Source: Halosimplex amylolyticum
Lineage (GTDB): Archaea; Halobacteriota; Halobacteria; Halobacteriales; Haloarculaceae
Length of the DNA: 64,000 nucleotides
Reading direction: 5' to 3'
NCBI RefSeq assembly: GCF_051414035.1
Contig: NZ_JBLKNW010000003.1
Span: 124,001-188,000, forward strand
The notes below the pieces were generated by a model. It was not told the DNA's origin, ran no database searches, and saw nothing but the letters and a program-made list of their open reading frames with translations. Position numbers and translations under genes: made by a program. This document shows positions 1 to 8,288 of the stretch, one piece after another; position 1 is the stretch's first letter, and every line of letters starts with the position of its first letter.

Positions 1-3000
1 GACGGTCGCGTTGACCATCGTCAGTTCGCTCCCCGTGTTTCGCGCGCGGACGCCCTCGCCGCCGTTGTCCGACACCGTCGTGTTACGCACGTCGAGCAGG
101 CTGTTCGCATCGGTCGCGAGACCCGTGCCGTCGTTCGCGCGCACGACCGACGACTCGACGGAGACTTGCGTGGTCTCGACGGCGGCAAGCCCGTTCTCGT
201 TCCCCTCGATGGTGCTGTCGTTGACGGCGATCTCGCCCGTCTCGGCGGCGAGCAGACCGAGCGAGTTCTCGGCCAGCGTGACGTTGGTCACGTTCGCGTC
301 GAGCCCGCGGAAGAGCAGGCCCTGCTCGTTCTCGCTGAACGCGGAATCCGCGACCGAGACGTCTGTGACGCCGCCAAAACCGATCAGGTCGACCGCGAGG
401 CCCTGATTCCAGCCGCTCGCGCTGACGTTTCGAACGGAGACGTTCTCGACCGAAACATCGCTGTCGTTAAAGACCCAGATACCGGCGTTCACGGTGCCGG
501 ACTCGGGGTTCTCGATGGGACCCGGTCCCTCGATACTGTAGTCGTTCCCGTCGATGACGACGTCACTCGCCTGCACCCGGAGACAAGTGTCCTGCTCCGT
601 GGCCTGGACGTCCGCGGTCAGTTCGTACGCACCGGGCTGGGTGATGTTCCGACACGAGTTGATCTGCCGGTCGACGCCCGCTGCCTCGACGGTGATGGTC
701 ACGTTCGGCGAACCGTTCAGCAGGACCTCTCGGTCCGCGCTCTCGCCGGTCAGGGTGTAGGTGCCCGGTTCGAACTGCTCACTGACGGTCTCGTTCGCGG
801 AGATTTCGAGCGTCCTGTTCTCGACTCCCTCGGCAGACGCGGTGACCGTGACGGCGATGTCACCGAGGTTCGCGATCGTGACGTTCTGGTCCGCGACCGA
901 AACGTCGAGATCGATCGGCTCCGGTTCGGCGCTCTCGTTGATCGTGATCTCGTAGGCGGACTCGCCCTCGACGAGAACGTCGCGCTCAGCGCTTTCGCCG
1001 GTCAGCGTGTAGGTTCCCGGTTCGAACTGTTCAGTCGCGTTCTCTCCGGCCGCGATCTCGATCGTGCGGTTTTCCATCTCCTCGGCGGACGCCGTAACCG
1101 TGACGGCCGCATCACTCGGGTTCGCGAGCGTAACGTTCTGCCCCTCGACGGTGACGGTGAGATCTATCGCCTCCACCGCAGTGATCGTGAACTCGTAGGT
1201 TGACTGACCCCCGAAGACGACCTCGCGATCCTCGCTCTCGCCGGTCAGGGTGTAGGTGCCCGGATCGAGCGTCAGCGTCTCGGTCGCGTTCGCGCCAACC
1301 TCGATCCCCTCTTCGGTTCCCTCCTCGTCGGTCGCCGTAACCGTGACGGTGGCGTTACTCGGGTTCTCGATCGTGAGGGTCTGGCCGTCGACGCTCACCT
1401 CCAAGTCGATCGCTTCAGGTTCTTCCGGTTCGGGTGCGGGGGCCTCTATCGTCACCTCCGCCTCAGACTGACCGTTGATCTGAACCGACCGGCCCTCGGT
1501 CGTCTCGGCCGTCAGCGTGTACGTCCCGGGGTCGAGCCGCTGGGCGACAGTCCAGTCGCGAGGCACCTCGAAGGTCTCGCGCTGGCCGTCGTCGCGCTCG
1601 GCCGTCACGACCACGCGCTGGTCGTTCGGGTTGTCGACGGTGAGCGTCTGGTTGTCGACGGTCGCGCTGAGACTCTGCAGTTGGTCGCCGACTGAGATGG
1701 TGAGTTCGGACCGTCCGGCGAGTTCGACATCGCGGCCGTCGTCGGTCTCGGCGGTCAGGGTGTACGTCCCGGGGTCGAGTTCAAGCGTGGTCGACTCGCC
1801 GGGCGCGAGCGTGACGGTCTGCAGGTCGCCGGCGTCGCTGGTCACGGTCACCGTGACCGCGACATCGTTAGGGTTCGCGAGGAAGATCGTCTCGTCGTCG
1901 GCCGAGGCGAATAGACTGCGCAGGCGGTCCGGCTCGTCGTCCTCGGGATCCTCGGCGGTCCCCTTCGCGTAGTTGTAGATGGTCACTTCCTGGGTGACGT
2001 TGATCTCGACGGCCGTCTGGACAGTATTGGCGGCCGCGCGCTCGGTCGACGTCTGGATCTGTTCGACGCTAACGGTCTGAGTCTGGATGAGCGCGAGCGA
2101 CCCCTCACTCGCTCCCTGGGCCGCCGACTGAATCTGGACGACCGATGCGCCCTGGGATTGCGAGAGCACACCAGTGGCCGCGCTCTCGGCGATTATCTGT
2201 ATCTGGACGATGTTGATCTGCTGGATCTGGATGACGGTGCCCGAGCCCGCACCTGCGGCCGCGGCCTGGATCTGCCGGACGTTCGTCACCTGGTACTGGA
2301 CCGCGGAGCCGACCGCGCCCGCGGCCGCGCCGAACGCCGCCTGCTGGATCTGCACGATCCGCACCGACTGGACCTGCGTGAGCGTTCCGCGCGCGGCCCC
2401 CAGCGCGGCGGCCTGGATCTGGACGACCGTCGCGCCCTGGGACTGGGAGAGCGCGCCCTCGGCGGCCCCCATCGACGACTGCTGGATCTGGGTGACGGTT
2501 ACGTTCTGGCTCTGGGCCAGCGCGCCCTTGCAGGCGCCACGAGCGGCCGCCTGGACCTGCGTGATCGTCACCTGCTGGATCTGGATGAGCGCGCCCTGTG
2601 CCGCGCCCATCGCCGACTCCTGGACCTTCTTGGGGTTCGCGCCGCTCGTGCTCTCGACCGCACCGCCCGCGGCGCCGAACGCCGCGGCCTGGACCTGCGT
2701 GACGTTCACGGCCTGTCGCTGTTCGAGCGAGCCATAGGCGGCACCCTGCGCCGCTTCCTGCACCTGCGTGACGTTCACCTGCTGGGTCTGCGTCACGTCC
2801 CCTGCCTCGTCCTCGGCGGGGGCATCCGCGTGTGTCGCTCCCGCCGCGGCGCCAACCGCGGCGAACTGGATCTGCGTGACATTCGCCTGCTGGGACTGGG
2901 CGACCGTTCCGTGGGCCGCGCCGTACGCGGCCGCCTGCTGCTGCGTGACGGTCGCCGACTGTGACATCGCGCCGGCCGCACTCGCGTACACGCCGGCCTG

Positions 3001-3516
3001 GATTTGCGTGACGTTCACCTGCTGGGATTGGATGAGTGCGCCGTGGGCCGCGCCTTTCGTTGCGGCCTGGATCTGTTCGGCTGAGACGTTCTGGAACTGC
3101 GCGGCCGCGCGGAGCGAACTGTTGATCGTGGCGTTGAGTTGGGCCTGCGTGACGTTGACGCCCTGCTCCTGGGCGAGTTGCGCGCCTTCCCGTGCGCCGT
3201 CTCGCGCGGCCGCTTGCTGGCTCTCGTTCAGCGACTCGTTCACGGAGACAGTCGTCTCTGGCGTGACGCTCGCGAGCGCACGGAGTTGGTCACTGAGTTC
3301 GTCGTAGGGGACCTCGTCGACTTCCTGTAACGACGTTAGTGTTGATGGTGACTGCTGGTCGTGTGATGGTTGTGTCGCTACCTTCTCTGTCGGGGTTTCG
3401 ACGGCCGCTCGGTCCTGTATCGAGTCGGACTGTGTCATATCTGCCGCGGCGACTGACGGCGCGAAGACGCTACAGACCATGAGAACGACGAGTCCAATCG
3501 GGACCGCGTCGTTCAT
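1..3516 (-). CDS. Large secreted glycoprotein: 23-residue Q/A/G repeats, beta-sandwich repeats, beta-helix (partial)
   Basis: The frame is open from ATG 3516 to the left edge (1172 codons), so the C-terminus is missing. Residues 1-25 are a signal peptide with a hydrophobic core ending SVAAADM. Residues about 115-490 hold roughly 16 repeats of about 23 residues, each VTQIQ, then AAxGAAxGAL, then QSQxVN. Residues about 510-940 hold five repeats of about 85 residues, each ending PGTYTLTAE or PGTYTLTGES, with NPxDxxVTVTA strands; they look like small beta-sandwich domains. From about residue 945 a DGNDYSIEG segment starts a NosD-like right-handed beta-helix with many NVT and NDS sequons. Export and a surface location follow from the signal peptide and sequons. 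Function is unknown; adhesin, surface fibre or envelope protein are possible. ATG 3516 is chosen because it gives the signal peptide directly. Confidence 0.85.
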   Translation of the reverse strand, partial: MNDAVPIGLVVLMVCSVFAPSVAAADMTQSDSIQDRAAVETPTEKVATQPSHDQQSPSTLTSLQEVDEVPYDELSDQLRALASVTPETTVSVNESLNESQQAAARDGAREGAQLAQEQGVNVTQAQLNATINSSLRAAAQFQNVSAEQIQAATKGAAHGALIQSQQVNVTQIQAGVYASAAGAMSQSATVTQQQAAAYGAAHGTVAQSQQANVTQIQFAAVGAAAGATHADAPAEDEAGDVTQTQQVNVTQVQEAAQGAAYGSLEQRQAVNVTQVQAAAFGAAGGAVESTSGANPKKVQESAMGAAQGALIQIQQVTITQVQAAARGACKGALAQSQNVTVTQIQQSSMGAAEGALSQSQGATVVQIQAAALGAARGTLTQVQSVRIVQIQQAAFGAAAGAVGSAVQYQVTNVRQIQAAAAGAGSGTVIQIQQINIVQIQIIAESAATGVLSQSQGASVVQIQSAAQGASEGSLALIQTQTVSVEQIQTSTERAAANTVQTAVEINVTQEVTIYNYAKGTAEDPEDDEPDRLRSLFASADDETIFLANPNDVAVTVTVTSDAGDLQTVTLAPGESTTLELDPGTYTLTAETDDGRDVELAGRSELTISVGDQLQSLSATVDNQTLTVDNPNDQRVVVTAERDDGQRETFEVPRDWTVAQRLDPGTYTLTAETTEGRSVQINGQSEAEVTIEAPAPEPEEPEAIDLEVSVDGQTLTIENPSNATVTVTATDEEGTEEGIEVGANATETLTLDPGTYTLTGESEDREVVFGGQSTYEFTITAVEAIDLTVTVEGQNVTLANPSDAAVTVTASAEEMENRTIEIAAGENATEQFEPGTYTLTGESAERDVLVEGESAYEITINESAEPEPIDLDVSVADQNVTIANLGDIAVTVTASAEGVENRTLEISANETVSEQFEPGTYTLTGESADREVLLNGSPNVTITVEAAGVDRQINSCRNITQPGAYELTADVQATEQDTCLRVQASDVVIDGNDYSIEGPGPIENPESGTVNAGIWVFNDSDVSVENVSVRNVSASGWNQGLAVDLIGFGGVTDVSVADSAFSENEQGLLFRGLDANVTNVTLAENSLGLLAAETGEIAVNDSTIEGNENGLAAVETTQVSVESSVVRANDGTGLATDANSLLDVRNTTVSDNGGEGVRARNTGSELTMVNATV

Positions 3517-3590
3517 GCTCGCCTCCAGTAGTCGAAGTCGCGTCCGTCGTGCTCGTTCGAAAGCCGGAGTGTAGTGGTGTACGGAGTCAT
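3513..3590 (-). other. Short upstream reading frame overlapping the glycoprotein start
   Basis: ATG 3590 opens a 25-codon frame ending in TGA at 3515-3513, so its stop overlaps the start codon of the glycoprotein gene (ATGA). The peptide is polar, ends DFDYWRRA and matches nothing I recognise. It may be a coupled leader peptide or chance. Confidence 0.25.
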
Positions 3591-3833
3591 TTTTTGAGAG
3601 GGTGCCAGCGAGGTGACTCGCTGTGTCTGACGAGACGACTGTAATCTAAGTCGACAGATAAACCCCTGAGACCGTCGTTTTCACGGACGTTTCCGTAAGT
3701 TCGGGTTACGTGCTCAATGCAAGGAACAGTCGGAACAGGCGCGCCTTACTGCAGCGGTGCCTATGCCGGTAACGCCATCCAAGAAGAGTGAACAGTTGTG
3801 AGTCAGTGAGAACTGAGGAAAAGAGATACGTCC

Positions 3834-4325
3834 GGTACCGAGTGAAGAGAGTATTGTAGTGATCCTCGCTTGTTCGTGCTGAAGGGCTCGGTACTCCTGG
3901 CGGTACCGAACTACAAACAACGGACGTACCCGGCCAGAACTCGCCGTCAGCAGTGGCGAGTAAGCAATGTTCGTACAGACACACCGGCCAACGAGTGAAC
4001 GTACTCAAACTGTCCGGACGGCAAAACCGTCCGCATCGTGCAGACACACACCGGACACCGAGTGAAAACAGAACAGATAATTTTCGCTTCCATAAAGACC
4101 GGGCCCCCGAGGCACAAGCAGAAGGAAGCACCAACAGAGAGACCGAACTGGTCAATTAGGATTGGTAGGGGATATATCGGCCAGTGAAAGCATTGACATC
4201 ATTGCCACTTCACTCGGTCCGTGGTGTCTCTATCCGGACAGTATAATTTATAGGTGTTTCTAGACGTGCCGATAGTGGAAGGTATAGTGTTCAAAATCGG
4301 TTTCACTCGTTGTGAAGTCGGCACG
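3834..4325. other. Candidate replication origin with inverted ORB-like repeats
   Basis: A gene-free stretch directly upstream of orc1/cdc6 carries repeats with the core TTCACTCG(G/T)T. Copies at 3834-3847, 3981-4000 and 4049-4067 lie on the minus strand; the last two share ACACCGG.CA.CGAGTGAA. Copies at 4207-4228 and 4301-4317 lie on the plus strand. Between the opposed sets are AT-rich stretches at about 4066-4095 and 4238-4255 that could be the unwinding element. Opposed origin-recognition boxes around AT-rich DNA beside a cdc6 gene is the known arrangement of haloarchaeal origins. Origin activity itself is inferred. Confidence 0.65.
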
Positions 4326-4360
4326 TTTATGACTAATGTCCCACTCGGATAGTGTACTTG

Positions 4361-5563
4361 ATGGCAGAACCGGACCAGACGACCAATATCTTCGAGACGG
4401 GCGGGATATTCACTAACCGGGAACTACTCCGCGTGGGCCACGTGCCCGAACTGGATCGCGTCGTCGGCCGCGATGACGAGGTGAACTCGATCGGGCAAGC
4501 GCTTGGACCGGCGACCGTCGGTGGACCGCCGGAAACCACCATCGTCTACGGGAAGACCGGCGCTGGTAAGTCACTCGTTACCCGGTGTGTGTCCCGAGAG
4601 GCACACACCGAAGCCGAGGCTAACAGCGTCATCTTCCAGCACGCGTACGTCGACTGCTCGGACTACCAGACGGAGACGAAGGCTAGCAGAGAAATGGCTC
4701 GCCAGCTCGCCGCAAATCTCGGTGCAGACGTGGACATCCCGCGTGTCGGGATCGCCGCCGCGGACTACCGAGACATCACTTGGGACCTGCTCGAAGACCA
4801 CGGCGTCGACTCGCTTGTCGTCATCCTCGACGAGATCGACAAACTGGACGATGACGAACTGCTTCGAAGCCTCTCGCGGGCCCGCGAGAGTGGCAAGTCC
4901 GAGGCTCACATCGGCGCGATCTGCATCAGCAACAAGATCGAGTATCGGGAACGGTTGAACGAACGGATCGACTCCAGCCTCCAGGACAACGAACTAGTGT
5001 TCGACCCTTATGACGCCGGTCAACTCCGGGAGATTCTCGACAATCGGACTGACGCCTTCGTCGACGGTGTCCTCGAATCGGACGTTATTCCGAAGGTCGC
5101 CGCGCTCTCGGCCAAGGAACACGGCGACGCGCGTAAGGCCATCGATACGCTCTACGAAGCCGGACGGCTCGCCGAGAAGCAGGGAACCGACTCAGTCACT
5201 GTCGACCACGTCGACAACGCGGTCACCCGAGCCGAGGTCAACCGCTTCGAGAAACTCGTCAGCGGGACCACGCCACACGTACAGTATATCCTCCGGGCGC
5301 TTGCACTTTTGACCGCCGACAACCCTGAACGGGAGGCGTTCCGGACCCACCGGATCTACACCCTCTACGTGACCCTTGCAGACCGAGAAGGGGCCGAACC
5401 GCTCTCGGAGGACCGGGTCTATCGTCTGCTCAAAGAGCAGTCGTTCCTCGGTGTTACCGAGTCGAACCACACCGGTGGCGGCCAGGGTGAGGGAAGCTAT
5501 CTCGAACACCGCCTCCTGCGGGATCCTGCAATCGTCGTCGAGGCCCTCGACGCCTCGAGTTGA
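4361..5563 (+). CDS. orc1: Orc1/Cdc6 replication initiator
   Basis: AAA+ origin-binding initiator of 400 residues, the usual haloarchaeal length. The N-terminus has the FETGGIFTNRELL and VGRDDEV blocks typical of archaeal Orc1. Walker A GKTGAGKS is at residues 64-71 and Walker B VVILDEID has its acidic pair at 157-158. A C-terminal winged helix follows (TADNPEREAFRTHRIY, then a YRLLKE block). ATG 4361 is preferred over GTG 4352, which would add only three residues. The gene sits beside ORB-like repeats on both sides, so it probably binds them to start replication of this replicon, as haloarchaeal plasmids and secondary origins each tend to have a dedicated Orc1. It is intact. Which paralogue group it belongs to cannot be settled from the sequence. 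Confidence 0.95.
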   Translation: MAEPDQTTNIFETGGIFTNRELLRVGHVPELDRVVGRDDEVNSIGQALGPATVGGPPETTIVYGKTGAGKSLVTRCVSREAHTEAEANSVIFQHAYVDCSDYQTETKASREMARQLAANLGADVDIPRVGIAAADYRDITWDLLEDHGVDSLVVILDEIDKLDDDELLRSLSRARESGKSEAHIGAICISNKIEYRERLNERIDSSLQDNELVFDPYDAGQLREILDNRTDAFVDGVLESDVIPKVAALSAKEHGDARKAIDTLYEAGRLAEKQGTDSVTVDHVDNAVTRAEVNRFEKLVSGTTPHVQYILRALALLTADNPEREAFRTHRIYTLYVTLADREGAEPLSEDRVYRLLKEQSFLGVTESNHTGGGQGEGSYLEHRLLRDPAIVVEALDASS

Positions 5564-5581
5564 GGCGACCGGGCAAGATTC

Positions 5582-5608
5582 GCTTTCACTCGTTGCGAGG
5601 GGTGGGGG
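5582..5608 (+). repeat. Isolated ORB-like repeat with G-string downstream of orc1
   Basis: TTTCACTCGTTGCGA at 5584 matches the copy at 4301 (TTTCACTCGTTGTGA) and runs into a G-rich tail, GGGGTGGGGG. Haloarchaeal origin boxes often end in such a G-string. It lies just after the orc1 stop codon, so the gene is bracketed by boxes. The rest of 5564-5828 has no gene I can support. Confidence 0.5.
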
Positions 5609-5828
5609 TCTGCTGTTCGTACCTCCTGACAGCGGGGTGTTCGGACCGCTCTGACTTCTGGCCATCTCTGTGAACTGCTCAGGAATAGTGCGGGGTCTAC
5701 GAGCGATGAATCTCGTTATGTTCGACTACCAAGGAAGCTCGAACCAGGGCGATCTAAGAGTTCGATAATCGCACGACTGGAAGCGAATTCTCTTGTCCAT
5801 CCAGAGCCTTCCCAGAGGCATAGTTGCA

Positions 5829-7133
5829 ATGGACGATACGTTACTCACGGCATCAACGCTTCCAGATGAACTGGTGACCCGAGACCAGTGGGTCTGCTGG
5901 CGGAATCAGGAACGCAACGGGACAGAAACGAAGGTACCGATCAACCCACACACGGGTGCATTCGCGTCGGTGACCGACTCTGAGACGTGGGCGTCATTCG
6001 AAACCGCGTGCGAATCGGTCGAGTCACAGACCGTCGATGGCATCGGATTCGTGTTCACCGAGACGGACCCGCTCGTCGGTGTTGATCTAGACGAATGTCG
6101 CATTCCGGAGACGGAGACAATCACCGACGACGCAACCGATATCGTCGATCGACTCACCTCATACACAGAGGTGAGTCCGTCCGGTACGGGTGTCCACGTC
6201 ATCTGCACCGGTACACTGCCGGGCGACCGGAGTCGGAAGGGATGGGTCGAGCTGTACGAAGAGGCCCGCTTTTTCACCGTCACCGGCGACCACATCGAGT
6301 CGACCCCGACTACTGTCGAATCGCGGACGAGCGAACTCGCGACAGTTCACACCGAATACGTCGCCAGCGCGTCGACGACGACCGAGACAGATGACTCACA
6401 GCCCGAGTCGGGTGATCCACCGACAGAGTCAACAGCAGACGCACAACCAGAGGCATCCGGAAACACAGACAGCGAGGCGGGGAACGGACTAACGGACAGC
6501 GAGGTCGTCGACCGGGCACAGTCCGCGGCGAATGGCGAGAAGTTCACGCGCCTGTGGAACGGGGACACAGGCGGGTACGAGAGCCACTCCGAAGCCGACA
6601 TGGCGCTCTGTGCGCTACTCGCGTTCTGGACAGGTGGCGCAAGTGGCCAGATCGACCGGCTGTTTAGAGAGTCGGGTCTCATGCGCGAGAAGTGGAACGA
6701 ACAACACTATGCTGACGGAAGCACCTACGGCGAGAAGACAATCGACCGAGTCCTCCAGGGGACGGACGAGTTCTACCAGCCTCCCAGTGACTCACCGGAA
6801 GGTAACTCGACAGACGATGGTGTGACAGACGGTGACTCGGCGGCTGGGGCGGCTGACCAGTCGACGGCGACCGAACCGAGTAAAAATGACGCGGAATCTG
6901 AGGACTACGCATTACACGAGCAGCTGTCGGAACTGCGGACTCGCGAGGAACGCCACCTCACGGTGATCGCCACTCTTCAGTCACAGGTCGAGCGACTCGA
7001 AACCGAAAACGAACGACTCGCTGAAGAAGTATCTACCGTCCGCGAGGAGGCCAGCGCCAGCACAGACGATCGGAGTGGCCTGTCGGTTAGGGCACGCCTG
7101 CGGCGGTGGCTTCCGTTCGGTCCGTCCACCTGA
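5829..7133 (+). CDS. Primase/polymerase-like plasmid replication protein
   Basis: 434 residues. The first 165 or so resemble the N-terminal half of NrS-1-type and other phage/plasmid primase-polymerases: RDQWVCWRN, TKVPINPHTG, GIGFVFTETDPLVGVDLDEC, then SPSGTGVHVI and RFFTVTGDHIES. Acidic residues in VGVDLDEC would be the metal ligands. A Ser/Thr/Glu-rich linker at about 175-235 leads to a helical block (ESHSEADMALCALLAFWTGG) common in such proteins, which includes MREKWNEQHY. The last 70 residues are a predicted coiled coil (ERLETENERLAEEV). No helicase motifs are present. It is next to orc1 and the candidate origin, which suggests a role in replicon replication. ATG 5829 is chosen; a TTG at 5793 would extend it by 12 residues. 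Catalytic activity is inferred from partial motif similarity. Confidence 0.7.
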   Translation: MDDTLLTASTLPDELVTRDQWVCWRNQERNGTETKVPINPHTGAFASVTDSETWASFETACESVESQTVDGIGFVFTETDPLVGVDLDECRIPETETITDDATDIVDRLTSYTEVSPSGTGVHVICTGTLPGDRSRKGWVELYEEARFFTVTGDHIESTPTTVESRTSELATVHTEYVASASTTTETDDSQPESGDPPTESTADAQPEASGNTDSEAGNGLTDSEVVDRAQSAANGEKFTRLWNGDTGGYESHSEADMALCALLAFWTGGASGQIDRLFRESGLMREKWNEQHYADGSTYGEKTIDRVLQGTDEFYQPPSDSPEGNSTDDGVTDGDSAAGAADQSTATEPSKNDAESEDYALHEQLSELRTREERHLTVIATLQSQVERLETENERLAEEVSTVREEASASTDDRSGLSVRARLRRWLPFGPST

Positions 7134-8288
7134 TCCGGAAGTCGAACATCTCGACGAGATGGTTCATCGTCTCCAGTGGAAATGGAGGTGGGGATCCAGA
7201 GGGGAACGACGACACTGATCAGCAGTCCGGTGTGGCTCCACTTCCTGTGAGGCGCCCCGTCATTGCACCGGTATCCCCGGTACATGGACGATTCACGGCA
7301 TCTTGCAGGAGAAATCGGGTTCAGACAACAACCACTACTCGGTGGGTGGCCAGTACACTGTCCCGCTTCTCCGCAATATTGTGTGTCTCATGGCGTGTAC
7401 TGACCGCGAAGGCAGGGTGAACAGGAACCAACCGGACCAGTTGAACGGTAGAAACCGGACGTATTCTAGAGAGAGGGCTTGAGACCCTCGATTCTGGCAG
7501 TCGTGGCCGCGGATTGCGACGAGAGTGGGGAACTAGTTCCGGAAGAACGAGCGTACAAGCGCCTCTGGCAGGCGAATACAAGCGAATCGAAGATCAGCAT
7601 CGACTAGGGATCGATACGCCAGGAATAGCGATTTCCCCGGAGTTTGGGGCTGAAACAGGACTACAAAGGCATCGAATCAGGACGGATCATCGACGCCACA
7701 ATCCCGATCACACGGGGGGTATTCGAGAAGCGGCGCGTTGCCCCAAGTACACGGACGATCTGCCGCGAATTGGCGAATCGACCCCGAAAGAAGTCGCGTC
7801 TCGATGCCCGCGAATTCATCGCTTTCGAGGCCGCTCACATCGGATTCGATCTTAGCCGGCGCATCCAGCCGCGGCGGAATGCAACGCATCTTTTGTCGTC
7901 ACAGTACATCCCCACAGAGGACACCTATTGCGGGAGATTACGGCCGTGTACTTCCTTCGGCGGATCGAGCTCGCCCGATATCCCCCGAGTGAGCGGTCGT
8001 GCTCCCGGAGATTCATCGATTCGGGAAGATGGGGCGCCATTGGGACCATGGAGCGCTGTTGGGCCACCGATTTCCACTCCGCGAGTAGACGAGAGCTGGG
8101 CAAATTTCTCCCAAGAGAACCATCGTTTCAGATGGAGCGAGAGTGCCGCCTGGACTGCAGTATGATCGTGACGATCTGGTTTCCGGCTGGTCCGATAGAC
8201 GGCAGGGTCGACCCCATGTTCACGAGGTGAAGACCGACACTCAAGAAGTCATTGTTCGCTGACAGGCGTACCGATGCAGCCGCCTTCC
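7134..8288. other. Gene-poor gap, possibly decayed sequence
   Basis: About 1.15 kb separates the primase-like gene from the convergent transfer ATPase. Several overlapping frames of 80-170 codons exist on both strands, but none has a convincing start, domain or protein-like composition. The one beginning at 7644 (MGLKQDYKGIESGRIIDAT) looks the most protein-like for its first 60 residues and then degenerates, as a pseudogene would. I see no RNA gene or repeat. Confidence 0.4.

Noticed and set aside
166..3330. Long plus-strand frames opposite the surface glycoprotein
   Set aside because: They mirror the repeat coding of the minus strand, have Asp/Arg-rich or Trp/Cys-rich translations and no signal peptide; the minus frame has signal peptide, domains and sequons.
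3706..4159. Two opposed frames of 68-149 codons in the origin region
   Set aside because: They lie across the ORB-like repeats, and the translations are Ser/Arg/Cys-rich without any domain.
7644..8165. 173-codon plus-strand frame
   Set aside because: Only its first part looks protein-like; no domain, no promoter and overlapping equally long frames. Listed as a gap.
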